A stretch of DNA of 64,000 nucleotides from Pyrrhosoma nymphula. Lineage: Eukaryota > Arthropoda > Insecta > Odonata > Coenagrionidae. The notes beneath the pieces are model-generated. The model worked only from the letters and a program-made list of their open reading frames with translations, was not told where the DNA came from and did not search any database. Of this stretch, positions 1-10,464 are shown piece after piece. Within the stretch, counting starts at the first letter, position 1. The number at the start of each line of letters is the position of its first letter. The stretch spans positions 55,465,559 through 55,529,558 of the forward strand of contig OY754332.1 in assembly GCA_963573305.1 (NCBI GenBank), in the 5' to 3' direction. A program made the translations under genes and the position numbers.

Positions 1-380
1 TACTAAGTTAATTAGGTCAACAAGCATTCGGAAATAGCTCGGAATGAAATTGGGGACTGGGTTTGGGAGAAGGCATGAGTGAATACTGGCTTCCCATCCG
101 AAGCCTGGGTTCGAATCCCGGCAGTTGCAGTTATATTTCATTTGAATCCCGATTCATGCTAGGGTGCCATGCGGAGTGCACTTAGAGTGAAGTACATACT
201 TTGTCCGTTGGACGGTAAATATAGATGTAGACCCTTTGGTTCCGTTTCTAATGATTCGAATAATGCTGCCGCCGAGATTCTCTCCGTCTGTCTTTAACAC
301 CCTGATCCTTCAATTGCCAATCAACCCAACAATCGTTTGAAGGCGCGAATGACCTAAGTTGTCGGTGACCTCCACGAAGT
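1..380 (+). repeat. SINE-like repeat family A, copy 1 (may extend left of the window)
   Basis: This block is nearly identical to 25471-25848 and a diverged version occurs at 29155-29505. Near position 107 it contains GGTTCGAATCCC, an exact match to the RNA polymerase III B-box of tRNA-derived SINEs. The homology to the second copy stops at the same word (CCTCCACGAAGT), and it begins at the first base of the window, so the true left end is unknown. No convincing A-box is seen at the usual spacing, so the tRNA origin is an inference from the B-box alone. Confidence 0.7.
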
Positions 381-382
381 AT

Positions 383-720
383 CTTATTGATTGTTCTCCT
401 ATCCGATACATCCTGGATATGGTTTACCACTCCAATTTGACTGAATATGGATTTGGGGTATTTTTAACAGGAAAGAAATGGCTGCGTAAATACCTACTTC
501 AGTAATTTTAAGGTTTGTGTTTTTGCTTAAGTACTCCGGTATCATTCCGTGCCATAATAAAATCCCTTTGCACCAAGAAGTTTCGATGCGTCAAAACGAA
601 TAAGCATCCCCGTGGAGATGGGAATTTCAATACATTTCCCTGTATTTATTCGGCTTTGCTAGGAGTTGCCACCCTGTTAAACTAAATACGAAGCCAATCA
701 TTGTTTTACGACGTTGAAAT
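383..720 (-). repeat. Diverged third copy of the LINE 5' segment seen at 26250 and 35540
   Basis: Short blocks such as the one around 'acatcctggatatgg' and 'ccgtgccataa' align in order with the starts of the 1.3-kb repeats at 26293 and 35575. The copy is much more diverged than the other two. Its right edge is not clear. Confidence 0.4.
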
Positions 721-1536
721 ATTTTCCTAGACACGATATACTACGGTCGATTGGATCACAAGCATAGGATTACGAAATAAATGCTCCAAATAGTTGGTTC
801 CTAATCACGTTCAAGAAAATTTAGAGACTTAAAGAGACGTTGCCAGCTAATGGTGCTGAAAAGAATGTGAAACTAGTTTTCTTGCACAACTTAGAGGTTA
901 CATCGCTCAAATTAGGACTCATCTTTTGTGCACCGTAAGACTTTGGGACCAAACACTGGAAGTTTTAATTCAAGAATTGAATATAAGGCGAAGAAATGGA
1001 ATACACCAATAGGAAGGATTGGAGTGAGAGTCACTAGAAATTCTGTGATTATAAAAAGGATAGGTTTAAAACAAAAATCCATTTCTCATTAGTTTCAACT
1101 TAGCATTTAAGGAATTGCTTTACCCTCAGATTATTACATCTGTTTAGCAGACCGAAGTGAAAAAATATAAGCGATTTAATGTAGAAAATATAGTTTTATG
1201 AGTTTCTCCTCATAACGCACCAATTACGATGATCATAAATGAAATGAGAGATTAGTTCACCAAAACACACATAACATTTTTTCACTTCCCAATCCCAATT
1301 CCTTTTTTATGATCTTTATCTAATACTTTTGGTCAGAAAAGTAGTAAGAAAATGTTAATTAAACCTCTTTTCAATGAATTAAACGAATTTATGGCAATAT
1401 TTCTGAAGAAAACGTACCTAGCACAACTGGAAAGCGGAGGTGGTCTGATCTCGCACGATCGAGGCGCGCCTTCACAGGATAATTATCCCCTCGATTCACC
1501 ATTGAGCAACAATGTCATTTGCGCCAATAACCGGCG
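721..1536. other. No gene seen
   Basis: AT-rich sequence without a supportable frame. Around 1060-1150 a short block resembles ones at 9985-10050 and 32080-32150 (a shared 'agtttcaactta'-type stretch followed by 'ttaccctcagatta'), so part of it is probably another low-copy repeat. Confidence 0.4.
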
Positions 1537-1586
1537 CCATCATTGTGTTGGCATTTTCCGAGGGGAAAATGCCAACACAATGATGG
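1537..1586. repeat. Perfect 23-bp inverted repeat with 4-nt loop
   Basis: Bases 1537-1559 are the exact reverse complement of 1564-1586, leaving only four bases between the arms. Such a perfect hairpin in otherwise decayed sequence is either young or a foldback/MITE core. No target duplication was found around it. Confidence 0.9.
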
Positions 1587-1599
1587 CCTCAATTCACCA

Positions 1600-1870
1600 A
1601 TGGCCGTCGCCGGCAAAAACCGGAGGAAGGAGAGTGAGCAAGTGGTGGTTAAGAGGACGGGACACACTTTGCTGGCTGAGTGACCCTCAGCAAAACTAAT
1701 GACCGGGTTATGGGACATCGAATAATCCGCTGTCAAATATAAAACCACAGGTTTTCAATGAAAGATGGAACGAAGAGGAAATGAATGTTCCACTAAAAAA
1801 GGAGATATGTTTCATCGTGACATCCCTTTTCTCCATAAAAAGGAATAATCAGAGTAAATTAGAATGAATT
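1600..1870 (+). repeat. Partial, diverged copy of repeat family C
   Basis: The order of short blocks ('gagcaagt', 'gggac', 'ctgag', 'aataatc', then 'atcgtgacatccctttt') follows the copies starting at 20335 and 46315. It is too diverged to give exact ends. Confidence 0.4.
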
Positions 1871-2356
1871 AATGTCTCCAGAGTTGTGCAGTGCAGAGTT
1901 CTCTCAAATTTTAGTCACATATTCAAACCATCTTTTTTTCAGCTTTCACCATGGTATAGTGTCATATTTGAGTAGGCAGAAGCCTATCTGGAAGACTGAA
2001 GACAAAAAAGTGTTTCCTGAGAAACAAGTGTGAATAGATAAGCTCGTGATCAAAATTAAAGCCTTCTTCCGGTGTTTATTCCTCTTATTTTATAAATTAA
2101 AATTGCGTAATTTTAATAATTCTCTATCCCCTAAGCGTTGAACGAAACAAACATAAGCGTATGCAGAATTCTCTCTGCTACTGAGTACAAATGTAACACT
2201 GCCACTCATCTTCGTGATCGTAGCACAAATCAGGACTGGAGTAATCAGGGCAAGGCCATGGTTGTTGAACTCCTCTATCTCCAGGCAGAAAGAATGGAGA
2301 TAATGTTGTTCAGCGAAAATTAATATTACATTCAAAAATTACTAAACACACTAAAA
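1871..2356. other. No gene seen
   Basis: Unannotated AT-rich sequence left of the piggyBac insertion. The short frames on both strands at 2090-2335 overlap each other and show no recognisable motif. Confidence 0.4.
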
Positions 2357-2390
2357 TTAACACTAGAACGCCCAGAGGGGTCATTTTGAC
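2357..2390 (+). repeat. piggyBac element 1: TTAA target site and left terminal inverted repeat
   Basis: TTAA at 2357-2360 is followed by CACTAGAACGCCC. The opposite end (6573-6585) reads GGGCGTCCTAGTG, its reverse complement apart from one base, followed by TTAA. A TTAA target is the hallmark of piggyBac. A related subterminal copy lies at 2543-2575 (an 'aacgcccaaatgg...tttgaccc' pattern). Confidence 0.88.
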
Positions 2391-3099
2391 CCAAACGTGA
2401 TTTTAAATTTATATTTTGAACTCATTTTTTAAGAGAGAAAAATTTCCACCCATGACTTTTAATATTTTTAATAGTTGTTTGCTTACAAAAATTTTTGTCT
2501 TCCTAAAATAATCCATTCAGCAGTTAACATATATTTTACCTTGAACGCCCAAATGGGGACAATTTGACCCAAGCGTTCATTTGCGCGTTTTTTTTGTTTA
2601 CCGAAGGTTCTTTTTTATCAGCATTCATGTTATTATTCTGCTACTTTTATTTGCATGTGTTTACTGCTATATCGTTCTATCTTTTTCATTCGGTTTTCTT
2701 CAAAGTTCATGCCACATTTCTAAACAGTTTTGTTTTCTCTCCCCTTCAAATCCTCGTACTCTCACTTTTCGTCTTGCTTACGTGTGGAATATTTAGTAAT
2801 CACTTTGTTGATATCATCGTACATTGTCACTTTTACGGTTTGAGGAGAATGCAATACTCTTCCCCGCTTTCGCATACACTTTGTTGACTTCAACTCTGAT
2901 TATCCTTTTTCGGATGGCGCAATCTTTCTCTCAGTTCCTGAAAGGGAAGTTCGTGGCTTCGTTGTTCATTGTGGGTGGCTTCACGGTTCGTGGTTTTTGA
3001 ATTTGCGATGTGATCATTATTTTGAGGTGGTCAAACTGTCTAAAAGACAAATATTACATTCTGGTAACATTCTTGCGGAGCTGAATAAGATTCAACAGG
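2391..3099. other. piggyBac 5' noncoding region
   Basis: Sequence between the left TIR and the recognisable transposase. It is T-rich, so it gives hydrophobic overlapping frames at 2564-2887 that I regard as spurious. Confidence 0.5.
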
Positions 3100-4838
3100 A
3101 TTAGTCAGATGGTGGAGCGTGTTTATTTCACAATTTTGACGACGAGCTGATTCTTGAAACTTATGAAGAATCTACAGAATCCTCAGAATGTGACCATGAA
3201 ATTTATAATTTTGGTAGGAAAAATCATTCATCAGTAAACAGGCCCACATAGCGTATGGAGGGGAAGTGGACGACGCGGCCACTGACCCCGTCGTGGATTT
3301 GCATGTACTTCCCCTGTAGGTCACCACGCTGTCGATCGTAATTCAATAGCAGAGGACGAATCATCTGCTGATGATGCCTACGTACACTCAAGTTAGAACC
3401 ACACTTCGCCAGATGGAAGCACATGGAAGGAAGTGGCTTTGGATTCTACGCCTCGAGGACGACTTTCCTCGCAGAATATTCTGAGGGAAGAGCCAGGTCC
3501 CACAGCCCATGCTAAACGATATATGAGAACAGCGTGGCAAGTTCCTGGCGTTTGTTCATAAATAAATCCATAGTGAATAATGTAAAAAAGTGTACTGTGA
3601 AAGAAGCCCACTGAGTCCTTGAAAACAATGAGTGGTCCGTCAGCATTGACGAATTAGAAGCATTCATTGCAATGTAAAAACAAGGAGCTTCACTCTATAT
3701 GTTCACATTCTTGGGGATTGTCTTTCTGTAAGGACAAGATGCCTAGGAACCACTTCTGTGAAATCATGAATTTTTTTTAAGTTTCATGAAAAATCAAGTA
3801 TATCTATTCGCTTGCATACTGATAAATTTGCATTGATTTCCTCCGACTGAAATCATTATATGGAAAATTGCAAACTTTATTATAAAACGGGGGCGAATAT
3901 ATCAATTGACGAATAACTTTTCCCTACCAAAGCTAGGTGCCAATTCTCGCTGTTTATGCCTTCGAAGCCATACGGTGATAAATACGGTCATAAATACTGG
4001 ATCGTTGTAAATGTTGATTTGAAGAATGTGCTCACTGGGTTCCCTTACTTAGAAAAAGTTGATAACCGTCCCAATAATCAACAAATTTCGGATTATGTAG
4101 TGATGTGTCTTACGCTGCCTTTTCTGTACAAAGGCAGAAATGTAACTACGGATAACTTCTTTATATCCCTGAATTTGGCTAATATACTGAAGGAAAAATC
4201 CACCAGTTTAGTAGGGACAGTAAATCGCTCCAAACGAGATGTACCGATCTCTCTCAGTAAAAAGCTGTATTCTGTAAGCTGTATTATGGAGAAGAACTGT
4301 ATTCCACTAGTGTACTGTAATGTGATGATATTATATTGACGGTGTACCGAGAGAAAATGGGAAAAAATTTCTTACTATTGAGTTCTCTTCACCCAAGCGT
4401 TATTGTAACTAATTCTAAGAAAATAATTCCAGAAACTGTCTCGTATTATAATGCAACGAATTGTAGTGCGGATATTGTTTACAAAATGGCAAGACAGTTC
4501 TCAGTCTAAGCATCAACAAGGAGGTGGCCTGTTCATTTTTTTATAATTATTTAGTTATTGCAGCAATAAATTCCGTAGTAATGCATAGAGCCGTAACTGG
4601 GAGGAAAATTTCACGAACGAATTTCATCCAACAGCTTGCGGAGGAACTCCGTTCTAATAACGGGAATAGGCGAAGGAGTCAAGCGCCACCTTCAGAAGTA
4701 GATACAGATACAAAAAGAAAGAAGTGTGAAAATAAAGAAAACTGTAAAGTGAATAAAAAAATTTTGAAATGTCAATTCTGCAAGATGGCGACCTGTGGTG
4801 TGCTAGGAGAACTGAATACACGTGTGTCAAGTGTATGA
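3100..4838 (+). pseudogene. piggyBac-family transposase relic (DDE_Tnp_1_7 type)
   Basis: The plus strand keeps the family's order of motifs in shifting frames: an acidic N-terminal piece near 3110-3220, a 'W-S-V-S-I-D-E-L-E-A-F-I' stretch near 3630-3675, the first catalytic Asp in an 'ISIDE' context near 3905, the second Asp in 'TTDNFF' near 4150, and a conserved 'VGTVNRSK' block near 4215. The last frame (4524-4838) has the basic C-terminal tail and a partial Cys cluster (C-x2-C) as in piggyBac C-terminal zinc-binding domains. In-frame stops and frameshifts interrupt it repeatedly, for example near 3675, 3725 and 4340. It is clearly non-functional. The identification as piggyBac is also supported by the TTAA-flanked termini. 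Confidence 0.85.
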
Positions 4839-4846
4839 ACAAAATC

Positions 4847-4858
4847 TGTTAAAATATA
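4847..4858. repeat. 12-bp target-site duplication of the Penelope-like element (left)
   Basis: TGTTAAAATATA here is repeated exactly at 6065-6076 on the other side of the Penelope-like element. Confidence 0.8.
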
Positions 4859-4859
4859 T

Positions 4860-4984
4860 TAATAAATAATTCTCGGGTTTCCAGCCGAGTAAGGTTTTGG
4901 TTTGCTAACGTTTCAATGGAATACTCCTCCATCGTCTTCAGTGCAATAAAGCTTGCAGGGCCTTTCGCGTGCGCTTATATAGCC
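4860..4984. repeat. Left inverted arm of the Penelope-like element
   Basis: Reverse complement of about 5909-6052, including the words CGGGTTTCCAGCCGAG and AAACGTTAGCAAACC. The arm carries a CTGAAGA...GAAAC arrangement (on the minus strand here), which resembles a hammerhead ribozyme core. Confidence 0.85.
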
Positions 4985-5880
4985 GTCTCATCCGGGGGGC
5001 ATTGTTGTCTCCTGTTTTCCGTTATTTTTTGAATTAACGGTTTCCATTCTCTGCTAAGGATGTACCCAGAGTCTCGATTTAATGTGTTATCTTCCAGCCT
5101 GATTTCAATGGCCTCTTTAAGGAGATGATCCCAATATCCATTAGCTTTGGAGACCAAGCGAGCCTCATCGATGGAGATGATGTGATCTTCCTATAAGCTG
5201 TGTTCAGCCAAGGCAGATTTTTCCGGGTGGAAAAACCTAAGACATCTCCTGTGCTCTTTTATTCGGGTCTCTATCGTGCGCCCTGTCTCTCCAATGTATA
5301 TTTTTCCACACTGACATGGGATACTATAAACACCAGGTGTTTTGAGTCCCAATTCATCCTTGACTCGCACTAAAACGCCACGTAGTTTTTTCGGTGGTTT
5401 ATGAATTGTTTCGATGTTCCATTTCGATAGGATCCTCGAGATTTTTCCGGCGGTGGTTGAAACATACGGCAGACAAGCTCTCACGGTGGGTTTTTTCTTT
5501 TTGGGAGACATTTCAGGACTGAGGAGACTATCAACGCGGATTTTCTTGTGACTTGCTCTTTTCAGGCCCAGCGAAATCTCTCTCTCCGTATACCCATTTT
5601 GGCGGAAAGTTTCCTGTAGGTGTTTAATTTCCATTGGCAGGCTTTCCTTGTCTGCTACAGTATCTGCACGATGCAGGAGCGTAGAGATAACAGCTCTTTT
5701 TTGGGACGGATGGTGGTGACTTTGGCCATTTAGGTATAAGTCCGTGTGTGTAGGTTTTCGATACACTCTGTGACCCAAAGTACCGTCCTCCCTTCGTTGG
5801 ATTAAAATATCGAGAAATGGTAAGCTGTTATCTTTCTCCACTTCCATCGTGAACTGAATACTTGGGTGCTGTTCATTCAT
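4975..5880 (-). pseudogene. Penelope-like RT end plus GIY-YIG endonuclease, one in-frame stop
   Basis: The frame starts at 5880 with sequence typical of the last part of a Penelope reverse transcriptase: a 'NSLPFLDILIQR' block near residue 18 and a 'YRKPTHTDLYL' block near residue 40. The GIY-YIG domain follows, with G-V-Y at about residue 181 and Y-I-G-E-T-G-R near residue 193. A TAG stop at 5191-5193 cuts the frame, and the same frame then continues to 4975 with the C-terminal part of the nuclease domain. The native protein would be far longer (the whole RT is missing at the N-terminus), so this copy is dead on arrival. The nuclease normally nicks the target DNA to prime reverse transcription. 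Confidence 0.9.
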
Positions 5881-5908
5881 GTGTTTAAGGAAGTTCTCTA
5901 GTTCCTTG

Positions 5909-6052
5909 GGCTATATAAGCGCACGCGAAAGGCCCTGCAAGCTTTATTGCTCTGAAGACGATGGAGGAGTATTCCATTGAAACGTTAGCAAACCAAAACC
6001 TTACTCGGCTGGAAACCCGAGAATTATTTATTAATATAATTCGCCGAGAAAG
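5909..6052. repeat. Right inverted arm of the Penelope-like element
   Basis: Matches the reverse complement of 4860-4984. It reads CTGAAGACGATGG near 5952 and GAAACGTT near 5978, and is followed by an 'attcgccgagaaa' tail that is also present in the fragment at 41700-41840. Confidence 0.85.
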
Positions 6053-6076
6053 AACCAAATCATTTGTTAAAATATA

Positions 6077-6530
6077 GTTTGAACAATTAAAATGTTTGAT
6101 TACAATTTATGGTAATGTACTGAAGTAATATATTTTTATAATTTCTATTACAATAATAAAAAATAATCAACCAATCGCTTTTGATTTTTCGGAAAATTCC
6201 TATTTAGATACAGAAATAAATATTACGAGTATGTTAATTGCAACAAAACTACAACAACGATTAATAAATAATGTCAATAGAGTGGGTGATATTTGTTCAT
6301 AATTATGTGTCACAATTTTAAGCGAGAAAAAAATAAAACTGAAGAAAACAAGAGAATTATACCAAAACTCAAAATAGATATTTCAATAAATAATTATAAT
6401 GAGATAAAAATGAACATAACGAACTGAACAAATCAATGAATGTGAAGAATTAGGGTGCTAGTTAATAAAAAAAATAAAAAAATACAAACATGTGCATGCC
6501 TCGTGAGAAATATATTTATTAAATACCGTG
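6077..6530. other. piggyBac 3' noncoding region
   Basis: AT-rich sequence between the Penelope insertion and the right terminal repeat of piggyBac element 1. No frame or motif is supported. Confidence 0.5.
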
Positions 6531-6568
6531 GGTCAAAATGACGTTTGGGCGTTGAATGATGTCGAGAA

Positions 6569-6589
6569 GTCCGGGCGTCCTAGTGTTAA
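6569..6589 (-). repeat. piggyBac element 1: right terminal inverted repeat and TTAA
   Basis: GGGCGTCCTAGTG at 6573-6585 is followed by TTAA at 6586-6589, mirroring the left end at 2357-2373. Confidence 0.88.
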
Positions 6590-6593
6590 AAAA

Positions 6594-6950
6594 TCACATA
6601 GGCCCTTCTCGGGGAGCCTGTAACCCTTAGAGAGCGCGTCCCCAGGTGGTGGATAAGGGAAAGCCCTCACCGGTCTGTATCCTGATACACGGGCGGTTTG
6701 GTAGGAAATAAAATACCACCTGTGGACCCGAAAGGCGGGGAAGGCGGAAATTCTTAGCTGAGGTGAATGCGGATATCCTAAGGGAGTAAACTCAGATGAG
6801 GAAATCCCGGTCCTCTTGGAAGGGGATTGAGGCGATGGGCCTGCACCCCATCACTCAGAAAAACTCCAGAAAAGAAGCAACCCTCAATTAAAGCCTTAGA
6901 AAACGGGTAGAAAAAAAAAACAAAAGAAAAAAGCACGGAAAAAGACCCTG
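6594..6950 (+). promoter_or_regulatory. Probable 5' UTR/internal promoter of an RTE-like retrotransposon
   Basis: This GC-richer block directly precedes the endonuclease-domain relic beginning near 6950 and lies immediately right of piggyBac element 1. Position and composition suit the untranslated leader of a near-full-length RTE element, whose promoter lies inside the transcribed region. No core promoter motif is claimed; the role is inferred from location only. Confidence 0.5.
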
Positions 6951-7688
6951 AATATTTTAACGTGGAACGTATAAAGTCTGAATGGAAAAAACAAGCAAGT
7001 ATTCGAAAAATTGGAAAACTATGGAATAGATATAGTAGCCCTGGCAGAAACAAAAAAGAAAGGAACTGGAAACTAAATACAAGGAATCTATATGCATTTT
7101 TAAAGTGGAAGAGAAGAGGCAAAAATATAAAGATCAGGATTACCAATTGCTGAAATGAAAGAACAAAAAATTGAAGAACAAAATAAAAACTGGGATGAAA
7201 TAAGTAAAAAAATAATGGAAATGGAAATAGAAATCTGGTCTTACACATTTGTAGCTGTAGTAGTTTATGCTCCAAATGATAATTCAAACGCCAAAATAAA
7301 GGATGAACTTATGGATGAGCTGACAGAAGTGCTTATGGGAATTCCTAAAAGGAAATAATTAGTTATCCTAGGAGATATGAACGCTAGAATAGAAAAAAAG
7401 GAAAAAAAATCAGACAGTAGGAAGATAGGGAGAGGAAATGATGAATAATAACGCAGAGCATCTAATCGAGTTATGCGAGACAAACTCTCTTCGTACAATG
7501 AGTGGATTCTTCCAACATAGAGACAATCGTGAAATACACTTGGGTACAACCAATCAAAACGTTGAAATCCATTAGAGGTTACGTGATACTTAGACAAGAT
7601 ACAAACTTAAAAACAGATCATGTTAGAAAGCACAAAGGTGCAGAAATTCGAAGTCACCATTTCTTACTTATTGTGAGAGCTAAAATGC
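6951..7688 (+). pseudogene. RTE-like retrotransposon, APE-type endonuclease domain (first half)
   Basis: The plus strand keeps an apurinic-type endonuclease start ('NILTWNV' near 6955, then 'GIDIVALAETK' near 7030). A 'YAPNDN' block follows near 7263 and a 'GDMNAR' motif at 7371-7388. A remnant of the C-terminal His block ('HHFLLIV') lies near 7660. The enzyme would nick chromosomal DNA to start target-primed reverse transcription. Several stops and frameshifts break it. It stops abruptly at about 7688, where a minus-strand RTE has inserted, and the same element appears to resume near 8831. Confidence 0.75.
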
Positions 7689-7689
7689 A

Positions 7690-8830
7690 TGTCTTCATCT
7701 GTCGTTCAATCCTAAGATTGGTTGACTGCAGCCCCCCATCCTTCCCTATCTAATTCCAGTTCCCTTACTCTCGGGTAGTTCTTCTTGTGTAATTTCCTCT
7801 TTACCTGGTCTATGTATTTGTCTCTTGGCCTTCATCTCGGGACCTTTCCCTCTATTTCTCCTTCATTTTTATTCTTCACAAACTCAGAGTGCCTAAGAGT
7901 GTGCCTAATCCATTTGCTTCTTCTTTTCTGTGTAGTGTTCCATACGTTCTGTGAACTTCATTTCTTATTTTACCCGTCCATTTGATCTTCAGCATCCTTC
8001 TATGCACCAGGTTTCGAATGCTTCTAATCTTTTCTGATGTGCTTTTCCAATTGTCCATGGTTTCGATTCATAAAGTGCCACGCTCCACCTTATGTTTTTT
8101 AGTCCTATCGCCACTGAAAACAGTATTTATCTTTTCATCATAAACGCCTTCTTAGCTACGCTTGATGTCTCTTCTACTTCTTCCATCCCAAGTGATGGTA
8201 CCATCGAGGTAGGTGAAGGAAAATCCACTTACTTTAATTCTCTCCTCTAAGCGTGACTTCTGATTTCAGTTTCTTTCGTCCATATACTAGGATTTTGGTT
8301 TTCTCCTTATTTATTTTCATGCAATATATTCTTGAATAACTTGGTCCTTTGTGTTCAATGATCTTTGCAGATCATCACGATTTCCTGTTATGGCTGCGAT
8401 ATCGTCTGCGAAGCGGGGCACGTTTATTTATTCTCCGGCAGTCTTCATTACGTTCAGTCCCATTTCTTCTGACTCTCCATCTCAACCTATCCCTCAGGTC
8501 GTCTCCTGAATATACGACACGATAACTTTCGCTCCAGTAGTCATCTGCCCCCGTCCAGTTGATCTCGCTGTTTCTCAGGATGTCTACATCCAACCTTTCC
8601 GACTCCCATCTTCAACTTCTCTAGCTTCTCGCTCACCCCTTAAGGCTTCATGTCTACCTCCGTACATTAGCCGTAGCCCTCACCCGGAGATCAAATTGGG
8701 GGACTATTTTCACTCCGGAATATTTTACAGAAATACCATCACGTCATATGAATGCAAGGTTGCATCGTTAAGGGTGATTAATGTGGTGGTTTCTCGTTGC
8801 CTTCCAAGTCGAAATACTCGACAGATCATT
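7690..8830 (-). mobile_element. Nested minus-strand RTE-like element with internal deletion
   Basis: Read on the minus strand, the endonuclease start ('ILRNSEINWTGADDYWS' near 8580-8530) is followed almost at once by the catalytic FADD motif of the reverse transcriptase at 8412-8401. Everything between, roughly two thirds of the ORF, is missing. Downstream come the post-catalytic RT region (8400-8150) and the RTE-type C-terminal region (about 8060-7880, 'RRMLKIKWTG'). A short 3' tail ends at about 7690. Sequence at 8640-8830 is its probable 5' UTR. It sits inside the plus-strand RTE relic, so it inserted later. Exact ends were not fixed by a target duplication. Confidence 0.75.
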
Positions 8831-9340
8831 GTCAAAAGCTATATATGAAGCAGCGCTTGGTGAGAAAGAATGTAGAACTATGGAAACCCTGCTTTACTGG
8901 TGTAGGGAAGATCTAAAAAAAACTTGGTGGAGTTAAAAAGGAATATGCACAAAAAATGGCTACCTACTAATGATCCTGAAGACCGTAAAAAATATACAAG
9001 AATAAGATACGAGGTAATAATGGAAATAAACGCAGCAAGAAATGAAGCATGGGAGAATAAATGCCAGGTGGGACAAAAATGATGGCGGGAAAAAAAATAA
9101 GGGAATAAACAAAGAAAAACATAAAAAATGTTCAGAAAGAAATAATAAAAATGAATGACTGGTTAAATTTTTACAAATAAATGTTCTCCAATGACAGAAT
9201 AATTTAACATAATACAAACAGAAACAAAAATGGAGAAAGAAATACCGTTTATAAGAGTTGGAGAAGTCAAAGAAGCACTTAAAAACATGAAAAATGGCAA
9301 ATGTCCAGGTCCTGGAGGTGTTTCAGTAGAGCTCTAAACC
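8831..9340 (+). pseudogene. RTE-like retrotransposon, linker and RT start (second half)
   Basis: Continues the plus-strand element interrupted at 7688. The lysine-rich linker between the endonuclease and RT domains is recognisable from about 8860 ('CREDLKK'). The RT entrance follows near 9260-9335 ('VGEVKEALKNMKNGKCPGP'), where 'KCPGP' corresponds to the usual 'A.GPDGI' block. It is broken by stops and ends without the catalytic palm, so the copy is truncated at its 3' side. Confidence 0.7.
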
Positions 9341-10050
9341 CTTAAGTAGATTCAAGGGGACTGTTTGACCACCCACGCATTTATCATTACATCTAACTTT
9401 TTAACTGTAAAAAAAATTGTTGACACCTTCAGTGCCTTCATAAACTTGGAATTTACCCATAACAAATAAAAAAGTTTTTAATCTAATATAATTTGAATTT
9501 CACTTACTAGTTTTGGGTCCTAGGGATCAAAGTGACATTGCGCGCCTCCTAACGTTGCACTTTCTGTCCATGGTGTCCATATGCTATAATTTCCTAGTTG
9601 TGATTAACGTGAGTCAAATTCAAAAATGTTTACAATCAATATATCTGTAAGCCATTTATTGCGATAAAAGAAAAAAAAAATTTTTCATATGCCATTGCAG
9701 GTAAGTTATTGGAACTCCAAAAAAATTATACGCAAAAATTTGGTGAAAAAACTTTACGATAATGACATATTCATATGTATTTGGGAAAAATTACTCGATA
9801 AGCAGAAATCAAGCTAGGGTTCATCTTGAGTTCACCGTAGGCATTTGATAGCGAGTATTGAAAGATTGATTTCATAAACTGAAAAAATGGCCAATCAAAT
9901 AGCATTAGGTGAGAAGAAGGAGAGAAGTAATTGGTACTGGAAATTTTGTTGTTATCGTAATGATAGTTTTTTAATAAAAATCTAGATCGCATTAGTTTCA
10001 GCTTTTCACGGGGGATATCATTATACCTTCAGATTACATGTGTCGAAGAG
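9341..10050. other. No gene seen
   Basis: AT-rich. The 9985-10050 block resembles parts of 1060-1150 and 32080-32150, suggesting a low-copy repeat; otherwise unannotated. Confidence 0.4.
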
Positions 10051-10464
10051 GCCACTCGGAATTCGGCGAAGGCAACTCGGGATGTGATTGCAGTGATGAG
10101 AACACTAGTAGAAAGAAAATGGAATAAAATCAGGATGATTTTGCCTGCTTTTTAGATTTCAAAAAGGCGTTTGTACGAGTTAATTCGAAAAATAGAGTGG
10201 AGATGCATACGAAAATAAGTATAAATTGGCGAGATATGAGACTCATCCGAAACGTATTCTGAAGCAGAGTTTAGGGTGGCCGACGGAGAATCATGGTGGA
10301 CAGTTATAGGCCGTGGGGTGCGGCAAGGGTGCCCGTTGTCGCCTTTGATTTTGAACATCCATGCTGAGGAAATGGTAAGAGAGGATAGGAAAGAGCTAGA
10401 TCTGGGAATGAAAATAGGTGGCGAGCTGATTAAGACATTTTGATTCACAGAGGACCAGACGTTG
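10050..10464 (+). pseudogene. RTE-like RT fragment (left part of an interrupted copy)
   Basis: The DNA matches the RT of the copy at 24120-24540 closely, through the 'FQKAF' block near 10160 and the 'RQGCPLSPL' block near 10325. The catalytic motif has decayed: the position of FADD at 24519 reads F-T-E-D near 10442. Stops and small indels are frequent. It breaks off at about 10464, just after the motif, and resumes at about 11275. Confidence 0.85.

Larger units (their letters stand above)
4859..6064 (-). mobile_element. 5'-truncated Penelope-like element with inverted terminal arms
   Basis: A minus-strand reading frame with a GIY-YIG nuclease domain lies between two arms in opposite orientation. 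The left arm (about 4860-4984) and right arm (about 5909-6052) are near-perfect reverse complements, and a perfect 12-bp target duplication flanks the whole. Penelope elements often carry LTR-like sequences in inverted arrangement. Only the end of the reverse transcriptase remains, so most of the element was lost during insertion. It sits inside piggyBac element 1, directly after the transposase relic, so it is younger than that element. Confidence 0.88.
2361..6585 (+). mobile_element. piggyBac-like DNA transposon (defective), carrying a nested Penelope-like element
   Basis: The element is bounded by TTAA on both sides and by matching terminal inverted repeats. Inside is a plus-strand transposase relic (3100-4838). 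A Penelope-like element (4859-6064) has inserted just after the transposase stop, so the original transposon was about 3.0 kb. Subterminal 'tttgaccc/gggtcaaa' words repeat the TIR pattern internally at both ends (2543-2575 and 6531-6557). The transposase is broken, so the copy cannot supply its own enzyme. Confidence 0.88.

Noticed and set aside
2564..2887. 107-codon hydrophobic frame inside piggyBac 1
   Set aside because: It overlaps another hydrophobic frame and lies in the T-rich 5' region of the element.
6778..7287. 169-codon minus-strand frame rich in Phe and Leu
   Set aside because: Antisense of the A-rich RTE endonuclease region on the plus strand.
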